From NCBI RefSeq assembly GCF_022374895.2, contig NZ_CP092423.2, positions 1,116,001 to 1,180,000 of the forward strand: 64,000 bases of DNA, read 5' to 3'. This DNA comes from Mycobacterium lentiflavum (GTDB taxonomy: Bacteria; Actinomycetota; Actinomycetes; Mycobacteriales; Mycobacteriaceae). Under the pieces are notes generated by a model. The model made no database searches, was not told where the DNA came from, and saw nothing but the letters and a program-made list of their open reading frames with translations. Both the position numbers and the translations under genes were made by a program. This document shows, piece by piece, positions 1 through 8,170 of the stretch (its first letter is position 1; each line of letters starts with the position of its first letter).

Positions 1-1178
1 TCGACGTCGAGCATCAGCGACGTGGTGAAGTCGCCGACGAGTTTGTCGACATCGGCGTGGAACGGCTCGCGGCCGAACATCGGCAGGTTCAGCAGGAACC
101 GCGAATTGGTGGACCAGCGCGCCAGCGTCCCGGCGTAGGACGCGGCGATCGCCATCGCCGGGGTGATGCCACGCCGGTGTGCCGCGGCCAACAGCGCCTC
201 GCGAATATCTGCGTCGAAGTAGTGCCAGAGCCGGATGTTGCGGCGCGGATTGGCCTGCTCGGAGGCCGGCACCAGCGGGGGCGACGGCGGTTCGGGCAGG
301 TCGGGCACGCGCTCGGCCCACCACTGCCGGTCCGCCTCGGACACCGACGTCGCGGCCGTCAGCGCAGCCCGGTACTCCCGATAGGTGTAGCCCAGCTCGG
401 CCAGCTCGCCGCCGCGATAGAACACGGCCAGGTCGGCCATGAAGTTGCGGTAACTGACGGCGTCGGCGGCCGACATGTCCATGTCGACGTGCAGGCGCGT
501 GCGCCCGCCGGACATGAGCGTCAGCGCGATTTCGAGCACCACGCCGTGCAGGATCTGATGCGATTTCGCCTCGCGTATCTCCTCGAGCCGCTGTTCGGTC
601 GCGGCGTCGTCGAGGTCACGCAGGTCGACCACCTCGACCGGCAGCGTGCGGTCGGTGATCCGCTGAGTGCCGTCGGGCAGGATCTCCACCCGCAGCATCG
701 GATGACGGCGGGCCAGCGCGGCTGCGGCCACCCGCAGCCGGTCCGGGTCGACGCCGGCGCCGTCGAACTCGACATACAGGTGTGGGGCCACGCCGCCGAG
801 CGCCTGTTCCTCGTTGCGGCCCAGCCACAATGCGTGCTGGATGGGAGCCAGGGGGAAGGTGTCACTCTCATCGTGATCAGCCGCGTTCGGCTCGCTGTCG
901 TAGGGTGCGCTGTCGTTGGGTGCGCGGTCGCTGGGTGCGCTGTCGCGCAGCGCCGATACCAGCCGCGTCCACGCGGAGACGGTCGGGCTCTCGGCCAGCG
1001 CCGCGAAACCGATGTCGATGCCCTGCCGGCGCCACCGGCCGGACAGCGACATCATCCGGATCGAGTCGAGTCCGGAGGCGATGAGGTCGGCGTCGGGGTC
1101 TACGTCGTCGGGGGCGACGCCGAGTAGCTCGGCGACCTGCTCTCGGACACTGAGTGAGCTTGTCGCGCCGCGGCCCAT
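1..1178 (-). CDS. mbtB: MbtB-type NRPS, N-terminal part (aryl carrier + cyclization domain)
   Basis: This is the first 392 codons of a nonribosomal peptide synthetase that runs off the left edge. Residues 1-75 are an aryl carrier domain whose phosphopantetheine site is in GLDSIRMM (Ser39). A heterocyclization (Cy) domain follows and shows the diagnostic DxxxxDxxS motif as DMSAADAVS near residue 234, in place of the HHxxxDG of ordinary condensation domains. MbtB carries the aryl acid and condenses and cyclizes it with Ser/Thr to give the hydroxyphenyl-oxazoline cap of mycobactin. The ATG at 1178 lies just inside the IdeR-box region shared with divergent mbtA. The adenylation and later domains should lie outside the window. 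The family is secure. The exact aryl substrate is inferred from the neighbouring PKS. Confidence 0.9.
   Translation of the reverse strand, partial: MGRGATSSLSVREQVAELLGVAPDDVDPDADLIASGLDSIRMMSLSGRWRRQGIDIGFAALAESPTVSAWTRLVSALRDSAPSDRAPNDSAPYDSEPNAADHDESDTFPLAPIQHALWLGRNEEQALGGVAPHLYVEFDGAGVDPDRLRVAAAALARRHPMLRVEILPDGTQRITDRTLPVEVVDLRDLDDAATEQRLEEIREAKSHQILHGVVLEIALTLMSGGRTRLHVDMDMSAADAVSYRNFMADLAVFYRGGELAELGYTYREYRAALTAATSVSEADRQWWAERVPDLPEPPSPPLVPASEQANPRRNIRLWHYFDADIREALLAAAHRRGITPAMAIAASYAGTLARWSTNSRFLLNLPMFGREPFHADVDKLVGDFTTSLMLDV
895..945 (-). repeat. 15-bp tandem repeat in the mbtB interdomain linker
   Basis: Three consecutive 15-bp units (895-909, 910-924, 925-939) plus a partial fourth encode a Pro/Asp-rich D-[SR]-[AE]-P-x linker repeat between the aryl carrier and Cy domains of MbtB. 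Units differ by one to three bases. The repeat keeps frame, so it can vary in copy number without breaking the gene. Confidence 0.8.
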
Positions 1179-1198
1179 TGTGTGAAACCTCTCAGCAA

Positions 1199-1217
1199 TT
1201 AGTGAAGGCTGCCCTAA
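1199..1217. promoter_or_regulatory. IdeR (iron box) operator 1
   Basis: The 19-bp site begins TTAG and ends CCCTAA around an AGGCT core. It matches the mycobacterial IdeR consensus (TTAGGTTAGSCTAACCTAA) at 14 of 19 positions by eye. It lies between divergent mbtB (ATG at 1178) and mbtA (ATG at 1286). This is the expected place for iron-dependent repression of both transcripts. Confidence 0.85.
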
Positions 1218-1218
1218 C

Positions 1219-1237
1219 TATGTGGAGGCTACCCTAT
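1219..1237. promoter_or_regulatory. IdeR (iron box) operator 2
   Basis: A second IdeR-like site centred exactly 20 bp from the first, with core GAGGCTACCCTA. It matches the consensus at about 12 of 19 positions. Side-by-side boxes on one helical face are typical of strongly IdeR-repressed siderophore promoters. A weaker half-site, TTAGGCTT, follows at 1239. Confidence 0.75.
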
Positions 1238-1285
1238 ATTAGGCTTCTCTCAGATAACTCACCCCCGGAAGGGCGCAAACCCGCG

Positions 1286-2962
1286 ATGAGCACCGGATTT
1301 CATCCCGACGCCGAGGTCGGGCGACACGAAAGTGTCGACCTCGCAACGGGATTCGTGCCGTTCCCGAGCGACCGGGCGGACTCCTATCGGCGAGCGGGCT
1401 ATTGGGCCGCGCTGCCGTTGGACTCGATTTTGCGCGAGGCCGCGCAACGGTGGCCCGACCGCTGCGGCATCGCGGATGCTCGCGTCAGCTACACGTTCGC
1501 AGAATTCGACGCACTGGCCGACCGCATCGCCGGCGGCCTGATCGACCTCGGCTTCGTCGCCGGCGATCGGGCGCTGCTGCAATTGCCCAACTCCTGCCAA
1601 TTCGCATTGGCGCTGTTCGGGCTGCTGCGAGCGGGTGTGGTGCCGGTGCTGTGCCTGCCCGGCCACCGCATCGCCGAACTGAGTCACTTCGCCGACGTCA
1701 GCGGTGCGGTCGGGATGATCATCACCGACAAGGCGGGCGGCTTCGACTACCGTGAGATGGCCACCGCGCTGGTGCGCGAGCGGCCGCAATTGACCAGGGT
1801 GCTGGTCGACGGCGACCCCGGCGACTTCCGGGCCTGGTCCGACGTCGCGAACCGCGCCGGCCAGGACGTGCCCGCAAACCCGGCACCGGATCCGGGGCTG
1901 CCCGCGTTGCTCCTGGTCTCGGGCGGCACCACCGGGCTGCCCAAGCTGATCGCCCGGACCCACGACGACTACCGCTACAACGCGTCGGCGTGCGCCGCGG
2001 CCTACGGGATGACCGGGGACGACGCCTACCTCGTGGTGCTGCCGGCCGGGCACAACTTCCCGCTGGCCTGTCCGGGTCTGTTGGGCGCGATGACCGTCGG
2101 CGCCAGAACAGTTTTCACCGACGATCCCAGCCCCGAGGCGGCCTTCGCGCTGATCGACCGCCACCAGGTCACCGTGACGGGATTGGTCAACGCGCTCGCC
2201 AAGCTGTGGGCACAGGCCTGTGATTGGGAACCAGTCCTGCCGACCTCGCTGCGGGTGGTCCAGGTCGGCGGGTCGCGACTGCTGCCCGACGAGGCCCGGT
2301 TCATCCGGCAGAACCTGACGGCGGGCATGCAGCAAATCTTCGGGATGGCCGAGGGGATGCTGAACTTCACCCGCCCGGGCGACCCCGCCGATGTGGTGGA
2401 CAACGTGCAGGGCCGGCCCATGTCGCCTGCCGACGAGATGAAGGTCGTCGACGAGAACGGCGCCGAGGTGGCCCCCGGCGAAGAGGGTGAGCTGCTGGTC
2501 CGTGGGCCGTACACGATCAACGGCTACTACCGCGCCGACGAGGCCAACGCCCGCTCCTTCAGCCCCGATGGCTTTTACCGCAGCGGCGACCGGGTGCGGA
2601 TCTTCGCCGACGGCCCACGCGCGGGATATGTCGAAGTCACCGGCCGCATCAAGGACGTGATCCACCGGGGCGGCGAGACCGTCTCGGCGTCCGACCTCGA
2701 GGAGCACCTGCATGCCCATCCCGCTGTCGCCGACGCGGCGGCCGTCGCACTCCCGGATCAGTATCTCGGCGAAAAGATCTGTGCGGCAGTTGTTTTCAAG
2801 GGCGCACCGGTCGCCCTGGCCGAGCTCAACGGATTTCTCGACGGCCGTGGCGTCTCCGTTCACGCCAAGCCCGACGTACTGGAAGCCATGCGTTCGCTGC
2901 CAAAAACAGCGGTGGGCAAGGTGGACAAAAAGCAAATCGTCGTCAGCCTGACGCAGGCATGA
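1286..2962 (+). CDS. mbtA: Aryl-AMP ligase (salicyl- or 6-methylsalicyl-AMP ligase), MbtA type
   Basis: A 558-residue ANL-family adenylating enzyme. It activates an aryl acid as its AMP ester and loads it on the aryl carrier domain of MbtB. The P-loop-like motif is SGGTTGLPK (about residues 211-219). The A5-type motif FGMAEG, the YRSGD hinge region and the GKVDK C-terminal lysine motif are all present. Long stretches such as PAGHNFPLACPGLLGAMTVG agree with M. tuberculosis MbtA. I chose the ATG at 1286 because upstream in-frame starts lie in or beyond the IdeR boxes. The stop overlaps the ATG of the PKS (ATGA), so the two are translationally coupled. That pairing suggests the ligase accepts the PKS product, 6-methylsalicylate. 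This specificity is inference. Confidence 0.93.
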   Translation: MSTGFHPDAEVGRHESVDLATGFVPFPSDRADSYRRAGYWAALPLDSILREAAQRWPDRCGIADARVSYTFAEFDALADRIAGGLIDLGFVAGDRALLQLPNSCQFALALFGLLRAGVVPVLCLPGHRIAELSHFADVSGAVGMIITDKAGGFDYREMATALVRERPQLTRVLVDGDPGDFRAWSDVANRAGQDVPANPAPDPGLPALLLVSGGTTGLPKLIARTHDDYRYNASACAAAYGMTGDDAYLVVLPAGHNFPLACPGLLGAMTVGARTVFTDDPSPEAAFALIDRHQVTVTGLVNALAKLWAQACDWEPVLPTSLRVVQVGGSRLLPDEARFIRQNLTAGMQQIFGMAEGMLNFTRPGDPADVVDNVQGRPMSPADEMKVVDENGAEVAPGEEGELLVRGPYTINGYYRADEANARSFSPDGFYRSGDRVRIFADGPRAGYVEVTGRIKDVIHRGGETVSASDLEEHLHAHPAVADAAAVALPDQYLGEKICAAVVFKGAPVALAELNGFLDGRGVSVHAKPDVLEAMRSLPKTAVGKVDKKQIVVSLTQA

Positions 2963-5900
2963 ACGCAGCTCCCACTGACATGACACTGAATGGTGGCCCT
3001 GATGACCAACTTTCGGCACCGAGTGTGACCGGCAGCGCGACACCCGAACCGATCGCCGTCATCGGCCTCGGTTGCCGGTTGGCCGGTGACGTCACCACCG
3101 CCGAGGCGTTTTGGGATTTCCTACTCGACGGCGGCAGTGCGGTGCGTGAGGTGCCCGCGGACCGGTGGGCGCCCTACCTGTGGCGCGACCCGCGCAACGC
3201 CGCGGTGCTCAAGGACATCACCCGCTGGGGCACGTTCATCGACAACCTCGCGGGTTTCGACGCCGAGTTCTTCGGTGTCTCTCCCCGCGAGGCCGAACTG
3301 ATGGACCCGCAGCAGCGGCTGGCCCTCGAGGTCAGCTGGGAGGCGCTGGAACACGCCGGGGTGCCGCCCCGGTCACTGGCCGGCAGTGACACCGCCGTGC
3401 TGATGGGCGTGAACTCCGACGACTACGGCAAGCTGCTGATGGAGGACCTGCCCGGCATCGAGGCGTGGACCGGGATCGGCACCTCGCTGTGCGGGATCGC
3501 CAACCGGGTGTCACACCTGCTCGATCTGCGCGGACCCAGCGTGGCGCTCGACGCCGCGTGCGCGGCCTCGTTGGTCGCGGTGCACCAGGCCTGCCAACTG
3601 CTGCGCTCGGGCGAGACGGCGCTGGCGCTGGCCGGCGGTGTCAGCGCGCTGATCGGTCCGGGATTGACGCGGGTGCTCGATCAGGCCGGCGCGACGGCTC
3701 CCGACGGTCGCTGCAAGACCTTCGACGAGTCCGCCGACGGTTACGGCCGCGGCGAGGGCGCGGCGGTGGTGGTGCTCAAGCGCCTCGCTGACGCGGTGCG
3801 CGATGGCGACCGGGTGCTGGCCGTGGTCCGCGGCGGCGCGGTCGCCCAGGACGGCCGCACGGTCGGCATCATGTCGCCCAACGGCGCCGCCCAAGCGGAT
3901 CTGTTCCGGCTGGCCTGCCGGTCCGCGGGCATCGATCCGGCCACCGTCGACTTCATCGAGGCCCACGGAACCGGCACTCCCACAGGCGATCCCGTCGAAG
4001 TGAGGGCGCTGGCGCAGGTGTATGGAGCCGCCCGGCCCGGCGGCGACCCCGCGCTGGTCGGCTCGGTCAAACCGAACACCGGGCACCTCGAGGGCGGCGC
4101 CGGCGCCGTCGGCCTGATCAAGGCCGTACTGGCCCTGCAGCACCGCACCATTCCGCCTACGGCGGGCGTGCGTAACCTCACCCCCGCCGTCGACTGGGCC
4201 AGCAGCGGCCTGCGGGTGCCGACCGAGGCGCAGGCCTGGCCGCGGCGGTCCGATCACCCGCGCCGGGCAGCGGTGTGCAGCTACGGCTACGGCGGCACCA
4301 TCGCGCACGTGCTGCTCGAGGAGGCACCGCCCACGACCGCGCCCGAACCCACGAAAATCACTGGGCCGGTAGTGATTCCGGTGTCGGGCCGTTCGGAGAG
4401 CAGGTTGACCGCGCAGGCCGCCGCGCTGGCCGATCACCTCGGCGGCCGCGACGTCTTGCTGAGCGAGGTTGCCGCGACCCTGTGGGCCCGACGCAGCCAT
4501 GAACCGGTGCGCGCGGCCGTGCTCGCCGAAAGCTCCGGTGAACTTCTCGACGCGCTGCACACGTTGGCCGCCGACGGGCGCGACGCCGCGGTGGTGCGCG
4601 GCACCGCGCTGCCCGCCGCGGCCGAGGGCGCGGTGTGGGTGTTCTCCGGGCACGGCTCGCACTGGCCGCAGATGGGCCGGGAGTTGTTGGCCGGCGAACC
4701 GGCGTTCGCCGCCGTGATCGACGCGATCGATCCGGTCTTCGGTGCCGAACTCGGCTTCTCCGCCCGCGAGGCGCTGACCTCCGGCGAACTGGGCGGCACC
4801 GATCAGGTGCAGGCGCTGACCTTCGCGATGCAGGTCGGCCTGGCCGCGGTGCTGCGTGAGCGCGGCGTGCGCCCCGCCGCGGTGATCGGTCATTCCGTCG
4901 GCGAGGTCGCCGCCTGTGTGACCGCGGGCGTGTTCGACCTCGCGCAGGGCGCGGCCGTGGCGTGCTACCGCGCCCGCGGGTTCCGCAAGGTGCTGGGTCA
5001 GGGCGCGATGGCGCTGGTGCCGCTGGAGTTCGCCGCTGCCCAGCAGCGGCTCGGTGCTCGCACGGACGTGGTGGCGGCGATCAGCGCGTCGTTGACCTCG
5101 ACGGTGGTGTCGGGCACGGTCGCGGCCGTCGACGAGGTGACCGGCCGCTGGAGCGACGAGGGACTGATGGTGCGACGCGTCAAGACCGACGTCGCGTTCC
5201 ACAGCCCGGCGATGGACGCGCTCACCGCCGACCTGGCCCGGCTCACCGGTGCGCTGCCGAAGCCGGGGCCGGCCCGGATTCCGCTGTACACCACCGCGCT
5301 GGCCGATCCGCGGTCCGCAGCGCCGCGTGGACCGGACTACTGGGTCGCCAATCTGCGCGACCGGGTCCGCTTCGCCGAGGCGGTTTCCGCGGCGGCCGAG
5401 GACGGCCACCGGCTCTTCCTCGAGGTTTCGGCCCACCCGGTGGTGTCGCACTCCATTGCGGAAACGTTGCTGCACTTGGATATCGAGGAGCATGCGGTCG
5501 TCGGCGTGCTGCGCCGTGACCAACCGGCACGGCGTTCGGTCGCCGCGGCGGTCGCCGCCCTGCACTGCTACGGCGCACCCGTCGGCGACGGCGGCACCGC
5601 GACCGCGCCGTGGGCCGGCGACCTGCCGGGCACGCAGTGGCAACACCGTGACTTCTGGCGCATCCCGAGCGCGCCGCCCGCCGGCCGCGGTGTCCACGAC
5701 GCCGACAGCCACACCCTGCTCGGGGGTCGACTCGATGTCACCGGCACGGTGCCGTCGAGGGTCTGGGAGACCCGGCTGGACATGTCGACCCGGCCCTACC
5801 CCGGCAACCATCCCGTGCAGGGCACCGAGATCGTGCCGGCCGCGGTGCTGCTCAACACGTTCCTGACGGCCACTGAAACGGACGTAACCGGTCTGGCCGA

Positions 5901-8163
5901 GGTGCATCTGCGCACACCGGTTGCACCGGGCCGCACCCGCGACGTGCAGGTGGTGCTGCAGGACCGGGCGCTGGCGATCGCCACCCGGCTGGTCGACGAC
6001 GACGGCCCCGACGTCGGTGGCTGGCTGACGCACTGCACCGCGATCGCTGCCGCCACCGACGACCGCGAGGTGCCGCGGCTCGACGAGACCGCGATCCGGG
6101 TCCGCTGCGCCGAGCAGTCGCCGCCGAACAGCGTGGTGGACAAGCTCGCGAAACTCGGGGTGGCCGAAATGGGTTTCGGCTGGGAAGTGGTCGATCTCTG
6201 GGCCGGTGCCGGCGAATTCCTGGCGCAGGTGCGGGCCGAACCGGACGGGTCACACCCCTCGACGTGGGCGGGGCTCATCGATGCGGCCACCTCGGTAGCG
6301 TCCACGGTGTTCGACGGAGCGCCCCGGCTGCGGATGCCCGCTCGCATCGAACGGGTGAGAGTCCTTGGCAAACCCTCTGATTCGGTGCTGTTGCACGTCC
6401 GCCGCCGCGATCAGGGCACCTGCACGGACGTCACCATCGCCTCGCTGACCGGGCGGCCGCTGGTCGAGATCGCCGGCATGACGTTCGAGGAACTCGAGCA
6501 CACCGGTGGCGACGTGTCGCAAGCAGTACACCGAATAGACTGGAAGCCAACGCCTTTCGACGGTGAAGCCGCGCCGTCTGAGGTGGTGCTGGTTGGCGGC
6601 GATCCGGCGGTCCGCGCCTGGTGCGAACGCGACCTGAACGCCGCCGGCGTCGCCCACCGGGTGTGCGCCATGCCCGCGGACGTCCCCGCCGATCTCGACT
6701 CCGAGGCCGTCGTGCTGGTGTTGCCCCGCGCCGCCGAGAGCCCGGTCGAAGCCGTGGAAACGGTGCTGGAGACGCTCAAAGCACTTCTGCGCAGCAGCAT
6801 CTCGTCACGGCTGTGGACCCTGACCCGGGGTGTGCACGAAGGTGTTGACGTGAGCCGCTCTCCGCTGTGGGGCTTTTCGCGGGTGGCCGCGGCCGAGCAC
6901 CCCACGTTGTGGGGTGGGGTGCTCGATCTTGCCGAGGACCGGCTGCCACTGGGTGCGCTGGCCACGCTCAGCGGCCACGCGGTGGTGGTGGTTCGCGACG
7001 GCATCGCACAGACCGCCCGGATGGCCAACATCATCGGCGCGGCTGGACCGACGATGGAATGCAGCCCGGCCGGCACCTATCTGGTCACCGGTGGGACCGG
7101 CGTGCTGGGCCTGCGTGTCGCCGAGCGATTGGCGGATCTGGGTGCGCGCCGCCTGCTGTTGGTGTCCCGGTCCGGTCTGCCGCAACGCTCGCGGTGGGCC
7201 AGCGCGGACAATCAGGCGCAGATCCGCGCGGTGTCCGCGCTGGAGGAGCGCGGTGTCTGGGTGCACTCGGTCGCCCTGGACATCGCCGCGCCCGGTGCCG
7301 CCGACGAACTGCGCTCCGCTCTGGCCGACCTGCCGCCGGTGCGTGGCGTGATTCATGCCGCCGGCGTGGAAGCCGGTGTGTTCCTGGCGAATACGACGAT
7401 CGACGAGATCGCGACGACCATGCATCCGAAGGTCGACGGAGCGCTGGCCCTGCACGAGGTGTTCCCACCCGGGGAACTGGACTGGATGGTGCTGTATTCC
7501 TCCTGCGGATACCTGGCCGGCTTCCCCGGGCAGGGTGCCTACGCCTGCGGCAACGCCTTCCTGGATGCGCTGGCCCGGCAGCGGCGCGGGCTTGGCGACG
7601 TCACGACGAGCGTGGCGTGGACCGCGTGGCGCGGCCTCGGAATGGGCTCGGACTCGGGATACATTGCCGCGCAACTGGATGCGCTGGGGATGGATACCAT
7701 CGGCGCTGACGACGCATTGCGTGCCCTGGACGTCGCGATGCGGTCGCAGGAGGCCAACCCGGTGGTGTTGCCGGTGCTGCCGGACGCCGCGTCGGTGCCG
7801 ATCCTTGCCGACATCGCGGCCGCGGTCGCCGCGGATTCGGTGCTGCAGCATCAGGATTTCGTGGGCCCGGGCGACATGGACACCGAGGAATGGGTGAGCC
7901 GGCAGGTCCTCACGGCGGTGGCCGCCGAGCTCGGCCTGTCCGCCGACAGCGTCGACGCCCGGATGCCGCTGGTCGAAATCGGCGTGGACTCGATCATGAC
8001 GGTCGCGCTGCGGCGTCAGCTCGAGAAGCAGACCGGGCTGGCGTTGCCGCCGACGCTGCTGTGGGAACACCCCACCGCAGCCGCGGTTACGGCGCGCATC
8101 GTCGAGCTACTTGACAACGAGATCGCTTCTGCCGCAACCGAAGACGGGGCACCTGTGGTGTAG
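2959..8163 (+). CDS. Iterative type I PKS, 6-methylsalicylate synthase type (KS-AT-DH/TH-KR-ACP)
   Basis: A 1734-residue, single-module PKS, the usual size of 6-methylsalicylate synthases (6-MSAS). KS: DAACAAS nucleophile Cys201, HGTGTP His336, GHLEGG His376, and the 6-MSAS-like phrases GPGLTRVLDQAGAT and CSYGYGGT. AT: GHSVGE Ser646 and AFH at 746-748, which predicts malonyl-CoA. DH-like (thioester hydrolase in fungal 6-MSAS): HPVQGTEIVP with His951. KR: TGGTGVLG 1377-1384, Ser1515, Tyr1528 and Asn1532. ACP: GVDSIM Ser1678. All active-site residues are present. The expected reaction is one acetyl plus three malonyl units, one ketoreduction, and aromatization. The gene overlaps mbtA by 4 bp and shares its IdeR-controlled promoter, so the product is probably the aryl cap of the siderophore. 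It is not a fused MbtC-MbtD: the KS motif and phrases differ from the MbtC I remember (DTSCSSAL). Confidence 0.87.
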   Translation: MNAAPTDMTLNGGPDDQLSAPSVTGSATPEPIAVIGLGCRLAGDVTTAEAFWDFLLDGGSAVREVPADRWAPYLWRDPRNAAVLKDITRWGTFIDNLAGFDAEFFGVSPREAELMDPQQRLALEVSWEALEHAGVPPRSLAGSDTAVLMGVNSDDYGKLLMEDLPGIEAWTGIGTSLCGIANRVSHLLDLRGPSVALDAACAASLVAVHQACQLLRSGETALALAGGVSALIGPGLTRVLDQAGATAPDGRCKTFDESADGYGRGEGAAVVVLKRLADAVRDGDRVLAVVRGGAVAQDGRTVGIMSPNGAAQADLFRLACRSAGIDPATVDFIEAHGTGTPTGDPVEVRALAQVYGAARPGGDPALVGSVKPNTGHLEGGAGAVGLIKAVLALQHRTIPPTAGVRNLTPAVDWASSGLRVPTEAQAWPRRSDHPRRAAVCSYGYGGTIAHVLLEEAPPTTAPEPTKITGPVVIPVSGRSESRLTAQAAALADHLGGRDVLLSEVAATLWARRSHEPVRAAVLAESSGELLDALHTLAADGRDAAVVRGTALPAAAEGAVWVFSGHGSHWPQMGRELLAGEPAFAAVIDAIDPVFGAELGFSAREALTSGELGGTDQVQALTFAMQVGLAAVLRERGVRPAAVIGHSVGEVAACVTAGVFDLAQGAAVACYRARGFRKVLGQGAMALVPLEFAAAQQRLGARTDVVAAISASLTSTVVSGTVAAVDEVTGRWSDEGLMVRRVKTDVAFHSPAMDALTADLARLTGALPKPGPARIPLYTTALADPRSAAPRGPDYWVANLRDRVRFAEAVSAAAEDGHRLFLEVSAHPVVSHSIAETLLHLDIEEHAVVGVLRRDQPARRSVAAAVAALHCYGAPVGDGGTATAPWAGDLPGTQWQHRDFWRIPSAPPAGRGVHDADSHTLLGGRLDVTGTVPSRVWETRLDMSTRPYPGNHPVQGTEIVPAAVLLNTFLTATETDVTGLAEVHLRTPVAPGRTRDVQVVLQDRALAIATRLVDDDGPDVGGWLTHCTAIAAATDDREVPRLDETAIRVRCAEQSPPNSVVDKLAKLGVAEMGFGWEVVDLWAGAGEFLAQVRAEPDGSHPSTWAGLIDAATSVASTVFDGAPRLRMPARIERVRVLGKPSDSVLLHVRRRDQGTCTDVTIASLTGRPLVEIAGMTFEELEHTGGDVSQAVHRIDWKPTPFDGEAAPSEVVLVGGDPAVRAWCERDLNAAGVAHRVCAMPADVPADLDSEAVVLVLPRAAESPVEAVETVLETLKALLRSSISSRLWTLTRGVHEGVDVSRSPLWGFSRVAAAEHPTLWGGVLDLAEDRLPLGALATLSGHAVVVVRDGIAQTARMANIIGAAGPTMECSPAGTYLVTGGTGVLGLRVAERLADLGARRLLLVSRSGLPQRSRWASADNQAQIRAVSALEERGVWVHSVALDIAAPGAADELRSALADLPPVRGVIHAAGVEAGVFLANTTIDEIATTMHPKVDGALALHEVFPPGELDWMVLYSSCGYLAGFPGQGAYACGNAFLDALARQRRGLGDVTTSVAWTAWRGLGMGSDSGYIAAQLDALGMDTIGADDALRALDVAMRSQEANPVVLPVLPDAASVPILADIAAAVAADSVLQHQDFVGPGDMDTEEWVSRQVLTAVAAELGLSADSVDARMPLVEIGVDSIMTVALRRQLEKQTGLALPPTLLWEHPTAAAVTARIVELLDNEIASAATEDGAPVV

Positions 8164-8170
8164 CTGCGGG

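Noticed and set aside
1239..1257. Third full IdeR box
   Set aside because: Only the left half-site is good and the central core is absent. It is mentioned only as a half-site.
1154..1285. Longer N-terminus of MbtA from 1154 or 1220
   Set aside because: These starts lie in or before the IdeR boxes and add residues unlike the family.
3511..6033. 840-codon minus-strand ORF opposite the PKS
   Set aside because: Shadow of a high-GC coding region; the composition is Arg/His/Gln-rich and it has no domain.
2959..8163. Fused MbtC-MbtD of the mycobactin pathway
   Set aside because: Position next to mbtA suggested this first. The KS motif (DAACAAS, not DTSCSSA as in MbtC), the HPVQGTEIVP domain, the total length and several phrases fit 6-MSAS instead.
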